64,000 bases of DNA from Sulfurisoma sp. (lineage in GTDB: Bacteria > Pseudomonadota > Gammaproteobacteria > Burkholderiales > Rhodocyclaceae), in the NCBI GenBank assembly GCA_030691075.1, contig JAUYFI010000185.1, forward strand, positions 1 to 64,000, given 5' to 3'. Position numbers and translations under genes: made by a program. A model generated the notes under the pieces. That model was not told where the DNA came from. It saw nothing but the letters and a program-made list of their open reading frames with translations, and did not search any database. Positions 44,281 to 53,898 of this stretch are shown here, piece after piece. Position 1 is the first letter of the stretch; every line of letters begins with the position of its first letter.

Positions 44281-46062
44281 ATGACGACTCCCGGCACCCC
44301 CCTCGGCAGCTTCCAGATGTACGTACGCCTGATGGGCTACGTCAAACCCTACTGGAAAGCCTTCGCGCTGGGCATCGTCGGCATGGTGTTGCTCGCCGCG
44401 TCCGAGCCGCTGTTCCCGGCGTTAATGAAAACGCTGCTCGACAAGGGCTTCTCGGGCAAGCCGCGCGACAACCTCTGGCTGGCGCCGCTGGCGGTGATCG
44501 GCATATTCCTGCTGCGCGGCGTGCTGAGCTTCGTCACCGACTACACCATGTCGTGGCTGACCAACCGCCTCGTCTTCGACCTGCGCAACGTCATGTTCGC
44601 GCGCCTGCTGCAGTTGCCGACGCGCACCTACGACAACCAGAGCACGGGGCTCCTGATATCCAAGGTGACCAACGACGTGAACAACGTCACCGGCGCCGCG
44701 ACCTCGGTGCTGACGGTTGCCGTGCGCGATTCGCTGGCCATCGTCGCCCTGCTGTCGTGGCTGCTCTATCTCAACTGGAAACTGACGCTGGTGGCGCTGG
44801 CCGTCACGCCGCTGATCGCCATCGTGGTGCAACTGTTCAGCAAGCGCCTGCGCTCGGCCAGCCGGGCGAGCATGCACGCCATCGGCGACATCACCCGCAT
44901 CCTCGAGGAAACCATCAGCGGCCACAAGGTGGTCAAGATCTTCGGCGGCCAGGCCTATGAAACGGCGCGCTTCGTCGAGGCCAACCAGCGCTTCCGCAGC
45001 CAGAACATGCGCCAGGCCATCGCCGCCGCCGCCACCGTACCCATCGTTCAGTTCTTCACCGCCATCGCGGTGGCCGTGGTCATCTACATCGCGCTGCTGC
45101 AGGGGCAAAGCGCGGAGACCACCGTCGGCGGCTTCGTCTCCTTCATCACCGCCATGCTGATGCTGCTGGCGCCGCTGAAGCGCCTCACCGACGTCAATGC
45201 CCCGCTGCAGCGCGGCCTCGCCGCGGCCGAGAGCGTCTTCGCCCTGCTCGACCAGGTGCCCGAGGATGATCGCGGCACGTCGTCCTGCGAACGTGCGAAG
45301 GGCGCCGTGACCTTCGACCACGTCACCTTCACCTATCCCGGCACCGAGCGGCCCGCCGTGGCGGACATCCACCTGGACATCGCGCCGGGCGAGACCGTCG
45401 CGCTCGTCGGCTCCTCCGGCAGCGGCAAGACCACGCTGGCCAACCTGCTGCCGCGCTTCTATCACGCCGACACCCTCAACGCAGGCGAAGACGGCGGCAT
45501 CCTCATCGACGGCGCCCCGATCGAATCGCTGACCCTGGCCTGCCTGCGCGGCAACATCGCGCTGGTGTCGCAGGACGTGGTGCTGTTCAACGACACCGTC
45601 GCCGCCAACATCGCCTACGGCGGCATGGGGGGCACCACGCGCGAGCAGATCGAGGTCGCCGCCCGCGACGCCCACGCCCACGACTTCATCATGGCCATGC
45701 CCCAGGGCTATGAGACCCTGGTCGGCGAGCGCGGCGTCAAGCTCTCCGGCGGCCAGCGCCAGCGCCTCGCCATCGCCCGCGCGCTGCTCAAGAACGCGCC
45801 CATTCTCGTGCTCGACGAAGCCACCTCCGCGCTCGACTCCGAGTCCGAGCGCCAGGTGCAGGCCGCGCTGGAGCGGCTGATGGAAAACCGCACCACGCTG
45901 GTGATCGCGCATCGCCTGTCCACCATCGAGCACGCCGATCGCATCGTCGTGCTCGACAAGGGCCGCATCGTCGAAGTCGGCCCCCACGCCGAGCTGATCG
46001 GGCATGGCGGCATCTACAGCCGGCTCTACCGGCTGCAGCGCGCGGTCGAGGAAGCCGCGTGA
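44281..46062 (+). CDS. msbA: Lipid A/polysaccharide ABC exporter MsbA
   Basis: About 593 residues: six membrane helices (to about 300) and an ABC ATPase domain. It has Walker [10 protein letters not shown], signature [17 protein letters not shown], Walker [16 protein letters not shown] and switch His VIAHRL. The N-terminal region [22 protein letters not shown] and [21 protein letters not shown] fit MsbA, which flips lipid A-core. ATG 44281 is preferred over ATG 44257 because the latter is only about ten bases from the predicted transcription start. Confidence 0.93.
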   Translation: MTTPGTPLGSFQMYVRLMGYVKPYWKAFALGIVGMVLLAASEPLFPALMKTLLDKGFSGKPRDNLWLAPLAVIGIFLLRGVLSFVTDYTMSWLTNRLVFDLRNVMFARLLQLPTRTYDNQSTGLLISKVTNDVNNVTGAATSVLTVAVRDSLAIVALLSWLLYLNWKLTLVALAVTPLIAIVVQLFSKRLRSASRASMHAIGDITRILEETISGHKVVKIFGGQAYETARFVEANQRFRSQNMRQAIAAAATVPIVQFFTAIAVAVVIYIALLQGQSAETTVGGFVSFITAMLMLLAPLKRLTDVNAPLQRGLAAAESVFALLDQVPEDDRGTSSCERAKGAVTFDHVTFTYPGTERPAVADIHLDIAPGETVALVGSSGSGKTTLANLLPRFYHADTLNAGEDGGILIDGAPIESLTLACLRGNIALVSQDVVLFNDTVAANIAYGGMGGTTREQIEVAARDAHAHDFIMAMPQGYETLVGERGVKLSGGQRQRLAIARALLKNAPILVLDEATSALDSESERQVQAALERLMENRTTLVIAHRLSTIEHADRIVVLDKGRIVEVGPHAELIGHGGIYSRLYRLQRAVEEAA

Positions 46063-47150
46063 GTCTGACGGTCCTGCACACCGAGTCTTCCCTCGGCTGG
46101 GGCGGCCAGGAAAACCGCACGCTCAACGAGATGCTCGGCCTGCGCGAACTCGGCCACACGGCGCTGCTCGCCTGCCAGCCCGGCGCCAAACTCGGCGCCC
46201 GCGCCCGCGAAGCCGGCTTCGCGGTGTTCGAGACGCCGATGCGCAACGTGCTCGATATTCCGGCCATCCTGCGGCTGCGCCGCTTCGTTCGCGACTCTCG
46301 CGCCGACATCGTCAACACCCACAGCAGCCGCGACACCCAGCTCGCCGGCATGGCTGCACGCACTCTGCCGCGCCGGCCGCGCATCGTGCGCACCCGCCAC
46401 CTGGCGCTGCCGATCACATCGCGCTTCACCTACAGCGTGCTGCCCGACCACGTGGTGACGGTCAGCGCCCACGTGGCGCGCTACCTTGAATCAGCCGGCG
46501 TGCCGCGCGACCGCATCACCGCCGTGCCCACCGGTATAGACCTCACGCGCTACGTCGCGGCATCCGACGGCGGCACGCTGCGCGCCGAGCTTGGGCTGCC
46601 TGCTGAAGCGCCGCTGGTCGGCACCGTGGCGATACTGCGCCGCAAGAAGGGCCACGCCGAGCTGCTCGAAGCGATGCCCGCCGTGCTGGCGCGTTTCCCC
46701 GCCGCCCACTTCGTCTTCGCCGGCGACGGGCCGCAGCGCGAGAACCTCGAGCGCCGCATCGCCGAGCTCGGCTTGGGCGGCAGCGTCCACCTGCTCGGCC
46801 TGCGCCGCGACGTCGTCAATGTGCTGCAATCGCTCGACCTCTTCGTGCTGCCCACGCACCAGGAGGCGCTCGGCACCGCCTTCGTCGAAGCCGGCGCCCT
46901 GGGGCTGGCCGCCATCGGCAGCAATGTCGACGGCGTGCCCGAAATAGTCGGCGCTGGCGAGACGGGGAAACTGGTGCCGGTGAATAATCCGCCGGCCCTG
47001 GCCAATGCCATCGTCGAGCTGCTGGCCGACCCGGCGATGCGCCAGCGCATGGGCGAAGCCGCACGGCAAAAGGTCGCGACGCACTTCTCGCGCGAGGCCA
47101 TGGTGAATGGCATTCTGGCCGTGTATCAACATCTTATGGGTTCCACATGA
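46059..47150 (+). CDS. GT4 glycosyltransferase
   Basis: A 363-residue GT-B enzyme. It starts LTVLHTESSLGWGGQENRTLNEMLGLRELGH and has VNTHSSRDTQLAGMAAR, VPTGIDLTRY, GTVAILRRKKGHAELLEAM and the donor site LPTHQEALGTAFVEAGALGLAAIGSNVDGVPEIV. Acceptor and sugar are not predictable. A GTG start overlaps the msbA stop (GTGA) and the stop overlaps the next ATG. It belongs to a translationally coupled LPS gene string. Confidence 0.88.
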   Translation: MSLTVLHTESSLGWGGQENRTLNEMLGLRELGHTALLACQPGAKLGARAREAGFAVFETPMRNVLDIPAILRLRRFVRDSRADIVNTHSSRDTQLAGMAARTLPRRPRIVRTRHLALPITSRFTYSVLPDHVVTVSAHVARYLESAGVPRDRITAVPTGIDLTRYVAASDGGTLRAELGLPAEAPLVGTVAILRRKKGHAELLEAMPAVLARFPAAHFVFAGDGPQRENLERRIAELGLGGSVHLLGLRRDVVNVLQSLDLFVLPTHQEALGTAFVEAGALGLAAIGSNVDGVPEIVGAGETGKLVPVNNPPALANAIVELLADPAMRQRMGEAARQKVATHFSREAMVNGILAVYQHLMGST

Positions 47151-48250
47151 AGACCGTGATGCATATCCATTTTTGGGCTGATATTCGCAACAGCGCGGGT
47201 TCAGTCGAGAAGGTCATTACCGCCTTCGCATCTCATGGCAAAACCTATCGGCACCAAATTGCCTGCTGCGTCAGCGGCCACAGCGTCGACCGAAAGGGGT
47301 TCGACCTGACCTCCTTCGAACACCATGGCGTCATGACCTATCCTTTCATCGAGGACCGCTGGCGCAACAAGCTGTGCAACAAGCTGCTTGGATTGGGCGC
47401 CTTTACCTATTCGAGCCTGATCCGCATTGTTAACGAGAACAGACCCGACATATTGCATTTTCACAACCTGCAGGAGCAGATCGACGCGGTGGTTAGTCGC
47501 CTCTCCTATCGACCAGGCATCGTGGCGCATTACCACAGGCACTTCATGCAACCGGTGCAACCGCACTCTCCCTGTACGTTGGTATTTCTCAGCCAGGCCT
47601 CGCTTGATTATTTCTGGGGCGCAATGCATATCGACAAGCCCTATCGTCTGCTTGGCAACCCGCTGTCACTGGAGATCATGGCGCTGGGCCCGTTTTCGCC
47701 CAAGACGCAGCCCGTGCCATCGGCACCGGTGACACTGCTTTACGGCGGTGGAGGCAACCCCATCAAGGGTCTGGAAGAACTACTTGCCGCCTTCGCTCGA
47801 CTGCCCCACGGTCGCGCGCAACTGATCCTCGCCGGAGCGAAGTTGGAAAAGTGGCGGCCGATCGATATTCCAGGCGTCGAGATTGTGGGCCCCCTGAGTG
47901 CCGCCGATTACTTCAAGTGGGTCGAACAGGCAGACGTAACGCTCATGCCTTCGCACTACGAGCCATTCGGGCTCATCGCGCAGGAGGCCATGTACCTGAA
48001 GCGTTTGTTGCTGGTGTCGACTAGTGGTGCTCTGGCGGAATTTACTGACGACAATTGCGCCATCACAGTCGCGCCACAAAATGTCGACTCTCTCCACCAA
48101 GGAATCCTGCGGGCTATCGACATGATAGGCACTGCTGAAGCCGATGCACTGATCACGCGGGCCTTCGAGCGCATCCAAGACTTCCATCCGCGCAATGTCG
48201 TGCAGAGACTCGAACGAATCTACGACGACACCCTGGATGGCACCGTTTGA
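47147..48250 (+). CDS. GT4-like glycosyltransferase, lower-GC accessory gene
   Basis: A 367-residue protein with a GT-B layout: KTVMHIHFWADIRNSAGSVEKVITAF at the N-terminus, ILHFHNLQEQID, then LLYGGGGNPIKGLEELLAAFARL and the donor site LMPSHYEPFGLIAQEAMYLKRLLLVS. The sugar is unknown. The ATG overlaps the previous stop (ATGA). Codon use and base composition are less GC-rich than neighbours, consistent with recent acquisition of an O-antigen gene. Confidence 0.8.
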   Translation: MKTVMHIHFWADIRNSAGSVEKVITAFASHGKTYRHQIACCVSGHSVDRKGFDLTSFEHHGVMTYPFIEDRWRNKLCNKLLGLGAFTYSSLIRIVNENRPDILHFHNLQEQIDAVVSRLSYRPGIVAHYHRHFMQPVQPHSPCTLVFLSQASLDYFWGAMHIDKPYRLLGNPLSLEIMALGPFSPKTQPVPSAPVTLLYGGGGNPIKGLEELLAAFARLPHGRAQLILAGAKLEKWRPIDIPGVEIVGPLSAADYFKWVEQADVTLMPSHYEPFGLIAQEAMYLKRLLLVSTSGALAEFTDDNCAITVAPQNVDSLHQGILRAIDMIGTAEADALITRAFERIQDFHPRNVVQRLERIYDDTLDGTV

Positions 48251-48254
48251 GCAC

Positions 48255-49094
48255 ATGGCGATGAACAACGCGCTAGCCGTGCCCGTCCTCATGTATCACC
48301 ATGTCAGCCCGGCACCGGGGCTAGTGACTATGACGTCGGAAAACTTTCGCGCCCAGATGCGTCATCTGGCGACGCGCGGCTGGCACACCATCGGCCTCGA
48401 CGCCCTCGCCCGCTTCCTCGCCGGCGAAGCACTGCCGGAAAGAAGCGTCGTCATCACCTTCGATGACGGCTACCTCGACAACTGGGTACATGCGCACCCG
48501 GTCATGGCCGAGTACGGCCTCCGTGGCGTCATCTTCATCATCACCGGCCGGATTGGCGAGGGCCCGGCGCGGCAGCACGCCTCCCCCGGAAAAGTCGGCG
48601 CTGGCGATACGGCACCCACACCATCCCATCGCGACTGCGTACAAGCCATGCAGGAGGGCAGGTGCGATGATGTCATGCTGCGCTGGAGCGAAGTCGAGGC
48701 CATGCGTGCTGCTGGCAGTTTCGAGTTTCATTCGCATACTCATACCCATGCCCGCTGGGACCGGATTGAACCAGATGCCGCCACGCGCGCCCAACGTCTC
48801 GCGGAAGATCTGGAATATTCCCGTGCCACGCTACGTGAGCGGCTTGGCGACGCCAGCTCCCACTTGTGCTGGCCGCAGGGTTACTACGACGACGCCTACC
48901 GCGCAGTGGCCCGCCGGATTGGGTTCACGCACCTCTACACAGTGCGGCGCGGCGCCTGCCTTCCCGCCACACCTCAGGAGGAAATTCCGCGGATCGTGGT
49001 CAAGGACATGCCGGCCGCCTGGCTGAGCAGGCGATTGACGATTTATCGACGACCGTGGCTGAGCAATCTGTACACTCGCTTGCATCCGGATTGA
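48255..49094 (+). CDS. Polysaccharide deacetylase (NodB-like)
   Basis: A protein of about 279 residues with a NodB fold: VLMYHHVSP, VVITFDDGYLDNW (metal-binding and catalytic Asp), FEFHSHTHTHARW (His ligands) and LCWPQGYYDDAYRAVARRIGFTHLYTV. It would remove N-acetyl groups from a cell-surface polysaccharide. Between the first two catalytic blocks lies PGKVGAGDTAPTPSHRD, where KVGAGDTA is encoded by the dispersed repeat. ATG 48255 or 48261 is the start. Confidence 0.88.
   Translation: MAMNNALAVPVLMYHHVSPAPGLVTMTSENFRAQMRHLATRGWHTIGLDALARFLAGEALPERSVVITFDDGYLDNWVHAHPVMAEYGLRGVIFIITGRIGEGPARQHASPGKVGAGDTAPTPSHRDCVQAMQEGRCDDVMLRWSEVEAMRAAGSFEFHSHTHTHARWDRIEPDAATRAQRLAEDLEYSRATLRERLGDASSHLCWPQGYYDDAYRAVARRIGFTHLYTVRRGACLPATPQEEIPRIVVKDMPAAWLSRRLTIYRRPWLSNLYTRLHPD
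48588..48613 (+). repeat. Dispersed short repeat (in deacetylase gene)
   Basis: GGAAAAGTCGGCGCTGGCGA followed by TACGGC, a close match to the core, read as GKVGAGDTA within a loop of the deacetylase. Confidence 0.75.
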
Positions 49095-50221
49095 ACGTGC
49101 GCATCCGGCCCTTCGAAGCTGCGCTCCGCTGGTCGTTGCGCGCCATTAAGTCGCTCGATTGGCGCGATGACGACTCGCACTTGCTACGCGCGGCGGAGGT
49201 TCGCTGCGTGCTGCTCGTTTCGTCGACCGCGCTCGGCGATACCGTCATGTCGACCGCCGCCTTCGGCCCGCTGCGCCAGCGCTTCCCCACCGCCCGCTTC
49301 GTCGCTGTAATCCATGAGTCCAGCCTGCAGCTCTTCCGCCACTGCGCGGAAATCGATGAAGCCGTGCCAGCGCGCAGCGGCTGGCACGGCTTTCTTGATC
49401 TGGCCATACGGCTACGCGGATACCGGCCGGACATCGCCGTGATCCTTCACGGCAACGAGCCGCAGGCGACGCCGCTGGCCTACCTCGCCGGCGCGCGCTG
49501 GATATTCAAGCTGCCCAACGCCCGCAATCCATTTCGCTTCCTGCTCGCCAACCGCGCCACGACCGTCACGGTGGGAGAGCTCGGTCACGGGCTCGACCAG
49601 CGGCTGCGCACGGCGGCGCTGGCCGGCGCCGCCGTCGAAGGCGCCCGCATGCGGCTGCCGGAGGTGCCCGGCGCGAGCGAACGGGTGGAGGCCTTCTTCC
49701 TGGCCGCGGATTTCGCGCCAGGACGCCGCGTCGCCATGCAATGCGGCGCATCGGCCGCCAGCCGCATGTGGCCAGCCGGGAAATTCGTCGACCTCGGTCG
49801 GCGCCTGCGGCTGGCCCATCCCGACATCGGCGTCGTGCTCACCGGTTCGCCCGCCGAACGCGCTTACCTCGACGGCATCGCCCGCGGCATCGGCGGCACG
49901 GCAACCATCGTCACCGCCGGCGAACTGCCCATCGAGTGCCTGCCCGCTCTCGTCGCCTCCTGTGCCTGCCTGGTCACCGGCGACACCGGCACCATGCACG
50001 TCGCCTTCGCCCTGGAAGTTCCGGCCGTCTGCCTGTTCGCGGTTTCCGATCCCGCTACCTCCGGGCCGCCCTACGACCACGAGCGGCATGTCGTGATCCA
50101 TCGCCCCTGCCCCGATCTCGCCATCCGCACCAAGTCCGATGACGCGCGTTGCATTGCGCGTATCGAGGTCGACGAAGTGATCGCCGCCGTCACGGGCGTG
50201 CTGGCGCGAAAGGCAGGCTGA
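49091..50221 (+). CDS. GT9 family glycosyltransferase (heptosyltransferase-like)
   Basis: About 376 residues. The N-terminal motif is CVLLVSSTALGDTVMSTAAFGPLRQRFPTARFVAVIH. The C-domain has VAMQCGASAASRMWPAGKFVDLGRRL, VVLTGSPAERAYLDGIARGIGGTATIVTAGELPIECL and LVTGDTGTMHVAFALEVPAVCLFAVSDP. It differs from classical WaaC/WaaF, so the transferred sugar is uncertain. The start is TTG 49091 (TTGA overlap with the deacetylase) or GTG 49097. Confidence 0.83.
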   Translation: MNVRIRPFEAALRWSLRAIKSLDWRDDDSHLLRAAEVRCVLLVSSTALGDTVMSTAAFGPLRQRFPTARFVAVIHESSLQLFRHCAEIDEAVPARSGWHGFLDLAIRLRGYRPDIAVILHGNEPQATPLAYLAGARWIFKLPNARNPFRFLLANRATTVTVGELGHGLDQRLRTAALAGAAVEGARMRLPEVPGASERVEAFFLAADFAPGRRVAMQCGASAASRMWPAGKFVDLGRRLRLAHPDIGVVLTGSPAERAYLDGIARGIGGTATIVTAGELPIECLPALVASCACLVTGDTGTMHVAFALEVPAVCLFAVSDPATSGPPYDHERHVVIHRPCPDLAIRTKSDDARCIARIEVDEVIAAVTGVLARKAG

Positions 50222-51420
50222 TGCGCGTTCTCGTCCTCGACACCGGCAACGAATGGGGCGGCGGCACCAACAGCCTGATCGAGCTGCTGCGTCGCATCGA
50301 CCGCAGCCGTTTCGACATCACCACCTGCTTCTATCACGACTACGGCCGCGGCCGGGACTCGTCGATCTCGAATGAAATGGCCACCATCGGCATTCCCTTC
50401 GTCCGTCTGCCGGGCCGCCGCCAGCCGCCGTGGGCGAAGCTCGCCAAGGAACTGGCGCGCGGCCTGCTCGGCTGGAACCGCCGCCTGCGCGCCGCCGCCG
50501 TGTTCGCCATCGAACGCCGCTGGCGCATCGTCCCCCGCGCGCGCGCGATTGCCGCCCTGTTGAAAAGCGGCGGCTACGACCTGCTCTATCTCAACAACCA
50601 GCCATCATCCAATCTCGAAGGCTACCTCGCCGGCGAAGCCGCCGGCGTGCCGGTGGTTCAGCATTGCCGTATTGACGCCACGCTCAACGCCGTCGAGATC
50701 GCCGCGACCAATCGTGTCGCCCGCGCCGTGATTTGCGTTTCGAACGGAGTAGCCGACTCGCTGCGCGGGCAGGGTATCGCGGCGGACAGGCTTGTCGTCG
50801 TACACAACGCCATCGACGGCAAGCAAGTGCTTCCCGCCCCGCTGCCGCTGCCCGGCGTGCCGCCCGGCACTCTGGTGGTCGGCACCGTCGGCCAGTTGGT
50901 CAAGCGCAAATCGGTCGACGATCTGCTCCGTGCCGTGGCGCGGGCCGGCCAGGCGTTCCATGTGGTGATAGTTGGCGAGGGGCCGGAAGCCGGTCCGCTC
51001 GCGGCGCTGGCGGAATCCCTCGGCCTGGCCGGCCGCGTGCATTTCGCCGGCTTCCAGCAGCAGCCGCTGCCGTGGCTCGCCGCGATGGACGTGTTCGTGC
51101 TCGCCTCGAGCAAGGAAGGCCTGCCGCGGGTAATCCTCGAGGCCATGCTGCTGGGCAAGCCGGTGATCGCGGCGCGCGTGGTCGGCGCGCGCGAGCTGGT
51201 GGTCGAGAACGAAACCGGCTATCTCTACGATCATGCCGACATCGCCGCGCTGGCGGCGCATCTGGCGAAACTCGCCGCTGCCCCGGCGCTGCGCGCCGAA
51301 CTCGGCGCGCGCGGGCGGCAGCGCGTGCTGGCCGACTTTTCCATCGAACGCTATGTCGCCGGCGTCGAGGCCGTGCTGGCCGACGCGGTCGGCGGCACGA
51401 CGCATGGCACAAGCGCATGA
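50221..51420 (+). CDS. GT4 glycosyltransferase
   Basis: A 399-residue GT-B enzyme: MRVLVLDTGNEWGGGTNSLIELLRRIDRS, LLYLNNQPSSNLEGYLAGEAAGVPVVQH, AVICVSNGVADSLRGQGI, VVHNAIDG, VGTVGQLVKRKSVDDLLRAVA and the donor site VLASSKEGLPRVILEAMLLGKPVIAARVVGAREL. Substrates are unknown. The ATG overlaps the preceding stop (TGATG) and the stop overlaps the next ATG. It is part of the coupled LPS string. Confidence 0.88.
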   Translation: MRVLVLDTGNEWGGGTNSLIELLRRIDRSRFDITTCFYHDYGRGRDSSISNEMATIGIPFVRLPGRRQPPWAKLAKELARGLLGWNRRLRAAAVFAIERRWRIVPRARAIAALLKSGGYDLLYLNNQPSSNLEGYLAGEAAGVPVVQHCRIDATLNAVEIAATNRVARAVICVSNGVADSLRGQGIAADRLVVVHNAIDGKQVLPAPLPLPGVPPGTLVVGTVGQLVKRKSVDDLLRAVARAGQAFHVVIVGEGPEAGPLAALAESLGLAGRVHFAGFQQQPLPWLAAMDVFVLASSKEGLPRVILEAMLLGKPVIAARVVGARELVVENETGYLYDHADIAALAAHLAKLAAAPALRAELGARGRQRVLADFSIERYVAGVEAVLADAVGGTTHGTSA

Positions 51421-52541
51421 TCCAGACGCTGCTCACCCTGCTGCTGGCGCCGCTGCTGCGGCTGCTTGCCCGCCGGCCGGCAACCCCGCCGGCGCGGGTG
51501 CTGGTGGTCCAGGTCGCCAAGATCGGCGACGTCATCAGCACGACGCCGCTGCTGCGCGAACTGCGCGCCGGCCTGCCGGCAGCGCACATCGTCGTCATGG
51601 CCGCGCCGCTCACCGCCCCCCTGCTGCGCGCCAACCCCCGCATCGACGAGGTGCGGATCATCGCCAGCCGCGACTGGCGCGGCCTCAAAGCCAAATTGCG
51701 GCTGGCGGCGCGGCTGCGCCGCGATGGCTTTGATGCCGTGCTCTGCTGCAACGGCGGCGCTACCTGGCCGACGCTCGCGCTGTGGGCCGGCATTCCGCTG
51801 CGCGTCGGGATCGCACCGAACTTCGGCGGGCGCACCTCGCGCCTGGCGGCGCGCCTGTGGTCGTGCGCCGTGCCCCACACCCAGGGCCGCCTGGTCATCG
51901 AAACCATGCTCGACTTGGCGCGGCCCTTGGGCATCGCGCCGGGCAGCCTCGCCAAGGAGGCGTTCGCCGGCCCCGGCGCCGCAGCCGCGGCAGCGGCCTG
52001 CCTGCCCGAGGGTGGACAGTACATCGGCATCGCCGTCAGCGCCGGCAACAAGATGAAGGAACTGGGGACCGCCAAGCTCGCCGCCGTGGTCGGGCGTCTG
52101 GCGGCGGCACGCCCCGCCGCGACTTTTGTGCTGCTTGGCGCCGACGCTGACCGGGAAGCGTCGCAGACACTGATCGCGGACCTGCCCGTCGCCGTCGCCG
52201 CGCGCGTCATCGACACCTGCGGCCGGCTCGAACTCGCGGCGATGCCGGCGCTGCTCGCCCGCCTCACGCTCTTCATCGGCGTAGACTCGGGGCTCACCTA
52301 CATGGCCGATGCCCTCCCGATCCCGCTGGTTTCGGTAGCGGGGCCGGCCGACATGGAAGACGCGCGGCCGCTCAACTCGAATGCCCGCATCCTGCGCCGG
52401 CCACTACCCTGCGTGCCGTGCTCGCACTATTTTCACGCCCCCTACAACTGCGCGATCGGCACACGGGCCTGCATCGTCGACGTCACGGTCGACGAGATTT
52501 CGGCGGCGGCCCTGCAGTTGCTTGCACGCATAGAAACGTGA
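51417..52541 (+). CDS. GT9 family glycosyltransferase (heptosyltransferase-like)
   Basis: A 374-residue GT9 protein: VLVVQVAKIGDVISTTPLLRELRAGLPAAHIVVMAAPL, GIAVSAGNKMKELGTAKLAAVVGRL, and FIGVDSGLTYMADALPIPLVSVAGPADMEDARPL. The C-terminal CVPCSHYFHAPYNCAIGTRACI is Cys-rich as in some heptosyltransferases. An N-terminal hydrophobic stretch may associate with the membrane. It is coupled (ATGA) to the preceding GT4 gene. Confidence 0.86.
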   Translation: MIQTLLTLLLAPLLRLLARRPATPPARVLVVQVAKIGDVISTTPLLRELRAGLPAAHIVVMAAPLTAPLLRANPRIDEVRIIASRDWRGLKAKLRLAARLRRDGFDAVLCCNGGATWPTLALWAGIPLRVGIAPNFGGRTSRLAARLWSCAVPHTQGRLVIETMLDLARPLGIAPGSLAKEAFAGPGAAAAAAACLPEGGQYIGIAVSAGNKMKELGTAKLAAVVGRLAAARPAATFVLLGADADREASQTLIADLPVAVAARVIDTCGRLELAAMPALLARLTLFIGVDSGLTYMADALPIPLVSVAGPADMEDARPLNSNARILRRPLPCVPCSHYFHAPYNCAIGTRACIVDVTVDEISAAALQLLARIET

Positions 52542-52608
52542 TGGATCGTGTTGCCTTGCTCCTTTGTTCATTAGCGATGCCATGACTGACTAATACGCGA
52601 GAAACCAG

Positions 52609-53898
52609 ATGCCCAATCAAGAAATTCGTCCGTCTTTGTGGCGGGGTAGTCACGAGCAAGCCGGTTACTTTCTTTGGCTAGGGCTGCTATTTCTTCAGCC
52701 ATTTAATCGATATGGCGCGATTAAGCTGCTGCTGCTATTAGGGCTTATCGGAGTATTGGTCTTTGGACGCTGGACGCACATGCGATGGACGCATGAGCAT
52801 CTTGCGGCTCCCACCAAGGTCGGCATCTTATTGCTGGTATGGGCGGTTGCCGTTTCGCTTTTTGGGCCCTACCCCCTGGATAGTATTGATGCCTTGCGAA
52901 AGGAAATGCTCATTCAGATTGTGCTCTTCGCCGCAGCACTGCGGTTCGTGAAAAACTCCGAAAATGCTTGGGCTGCGCTTACGTCGATCACTTTCGGCTA
53001 TGTCCTAGTTACATTTGCGTCATTTGGTTGGCTGGGCAATTATTGGCTTGATAACCGAGAAGTTCCCCACCTCCCCGGTCGCAGCCACGATGCCCTGTGG
53101 GGCGGGTACCCTGCTACGGCGGGAATTTGCCTCCCGTTGTTGCTGGGTTGGCTTATTTGGAGGCCACAACATCCTATCGTTCGGGTTGCAGGGTGGCTGT
53201 CGGTCCTGGCCGCATTCGGGTTGATCATCATGTATGGTTCCCGGACGCCACTACTCGTTGTTGCACTGAGTATTTTTTTGTTGCTCATTGCAAAGCGATT
53301 ATGGAAGCTGGTTGCAGTGCTTTTGATTTTGGTGGTCGTAGTTGGCGTGTCGTTGGAAACGACGGCGTTTGGGCCGCAAACGGCTAGGTACGCGTCACTC
53401 TTCCAGACGAAAACGTATGTCAAAAATGAGCGCAATATGCTGTGGGCGGCCGTATGGGATGTTAGCCAGGACAGACTATTGACTGGTTATGGCTACGGTT
53501 GGAAAAAGCTGGCTTGGGCTATTCGAGACGGAGGATATGTCAGTCGTTGGGAGCAGGAGAAGAACAATCTACTGAAGCTTTTTCCGCCTGAGGTACTTCA
53601 ATCCTATGGCAAGGCAAATCCCCATAACTATTTCCTTCAGGTTGTATTTGAGATTGGATTGGTTGGATTTGGCCTTGTCTTGATTTTTTGGAGCCTCGTG
53701 GCCCACCAAGGACTTGTAATTCTGCGCCAAACACGTTCCGACACGAGATCGTTTGCCCTTGTCGCACTCATAGGCCTTTCGGCTTACGCTTTCTCAAACA
53801 TAACAAATGGACACTGGGTGGGCATGCTCGCAAATATTTCCGTCACCCTCGCAGGCTGTCTAGTCGCATTGCGCAATAGCGGAACCAGCAATGCGTAG
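52609..53898 (+). CDS. O-antigen ligase/polymerase-like membrane protein, low GC
   Basis: A 429-residue protein with about ten to twelve membrane helices and a large periplasmic loop before the last helices (NERNMLWAAVWDVSQDRLLTGYGYGWKKLAW ... GKANPHNYFLQVVFEIGLVGFGLVLI). The NPHNYFLQ motif is the conserved WaaL/Wzy_C signature. It would ligate O-antigen to lipid A-core or polymerise it. The gene is much richer in A+T than its neighbours, uses codons rare in the window, and is preceded by a 67-base gap, all consistent with horizontal acquisition. Confidence 0.85.
   Translation: MPNQEIRPSLWRGSHEQAGYFLWLGLLFLQPFNRYGAIKLLLLLGLIGVLVFGRWTHMRWTHEHLAAPTKVGILLLVWAVAVSLFGPYPLDSIDALRKEMLIQIVLFAAALRFVKNSENAWAALTSITFGYVLVTFASFGWLGNYWLDNREVPHLPGRSHDALWGGYPATAGICLPLLLGWLIWRPQHPIVRVAGWLSVLAAFGLIIMYGSRTPLLVVALSIFLLLIAKRLWKLVAVLLILVVVVGVSLETTAFGPQTARYASLFQTKTYVKNERNMLWAAVWDVSQDRLLTGYGYGWKKLAWAIRDGGYVSRWEQEKNNLLKLFPPEVLQSYGKANPHNYFLQVVFEIGLVGFGLVLIFWSLVAHQGLVILRQTRSDTRSFALVALIGLSAYAFSNITNGHWVGMLANISVTLAGCLVALRNSGTSNA

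Noticed and set aside
46945..46975. ATAGTCGGCGCTGGCGAGACGG in a GT4 gene as a repeat copy
   Set aside because: GT4 enzymes usually have EIV.(D/A)GETG.LV here, so the protein family accounts for the sequence; kept out of the repeat list although an origin from the repeat cannot be excluded.
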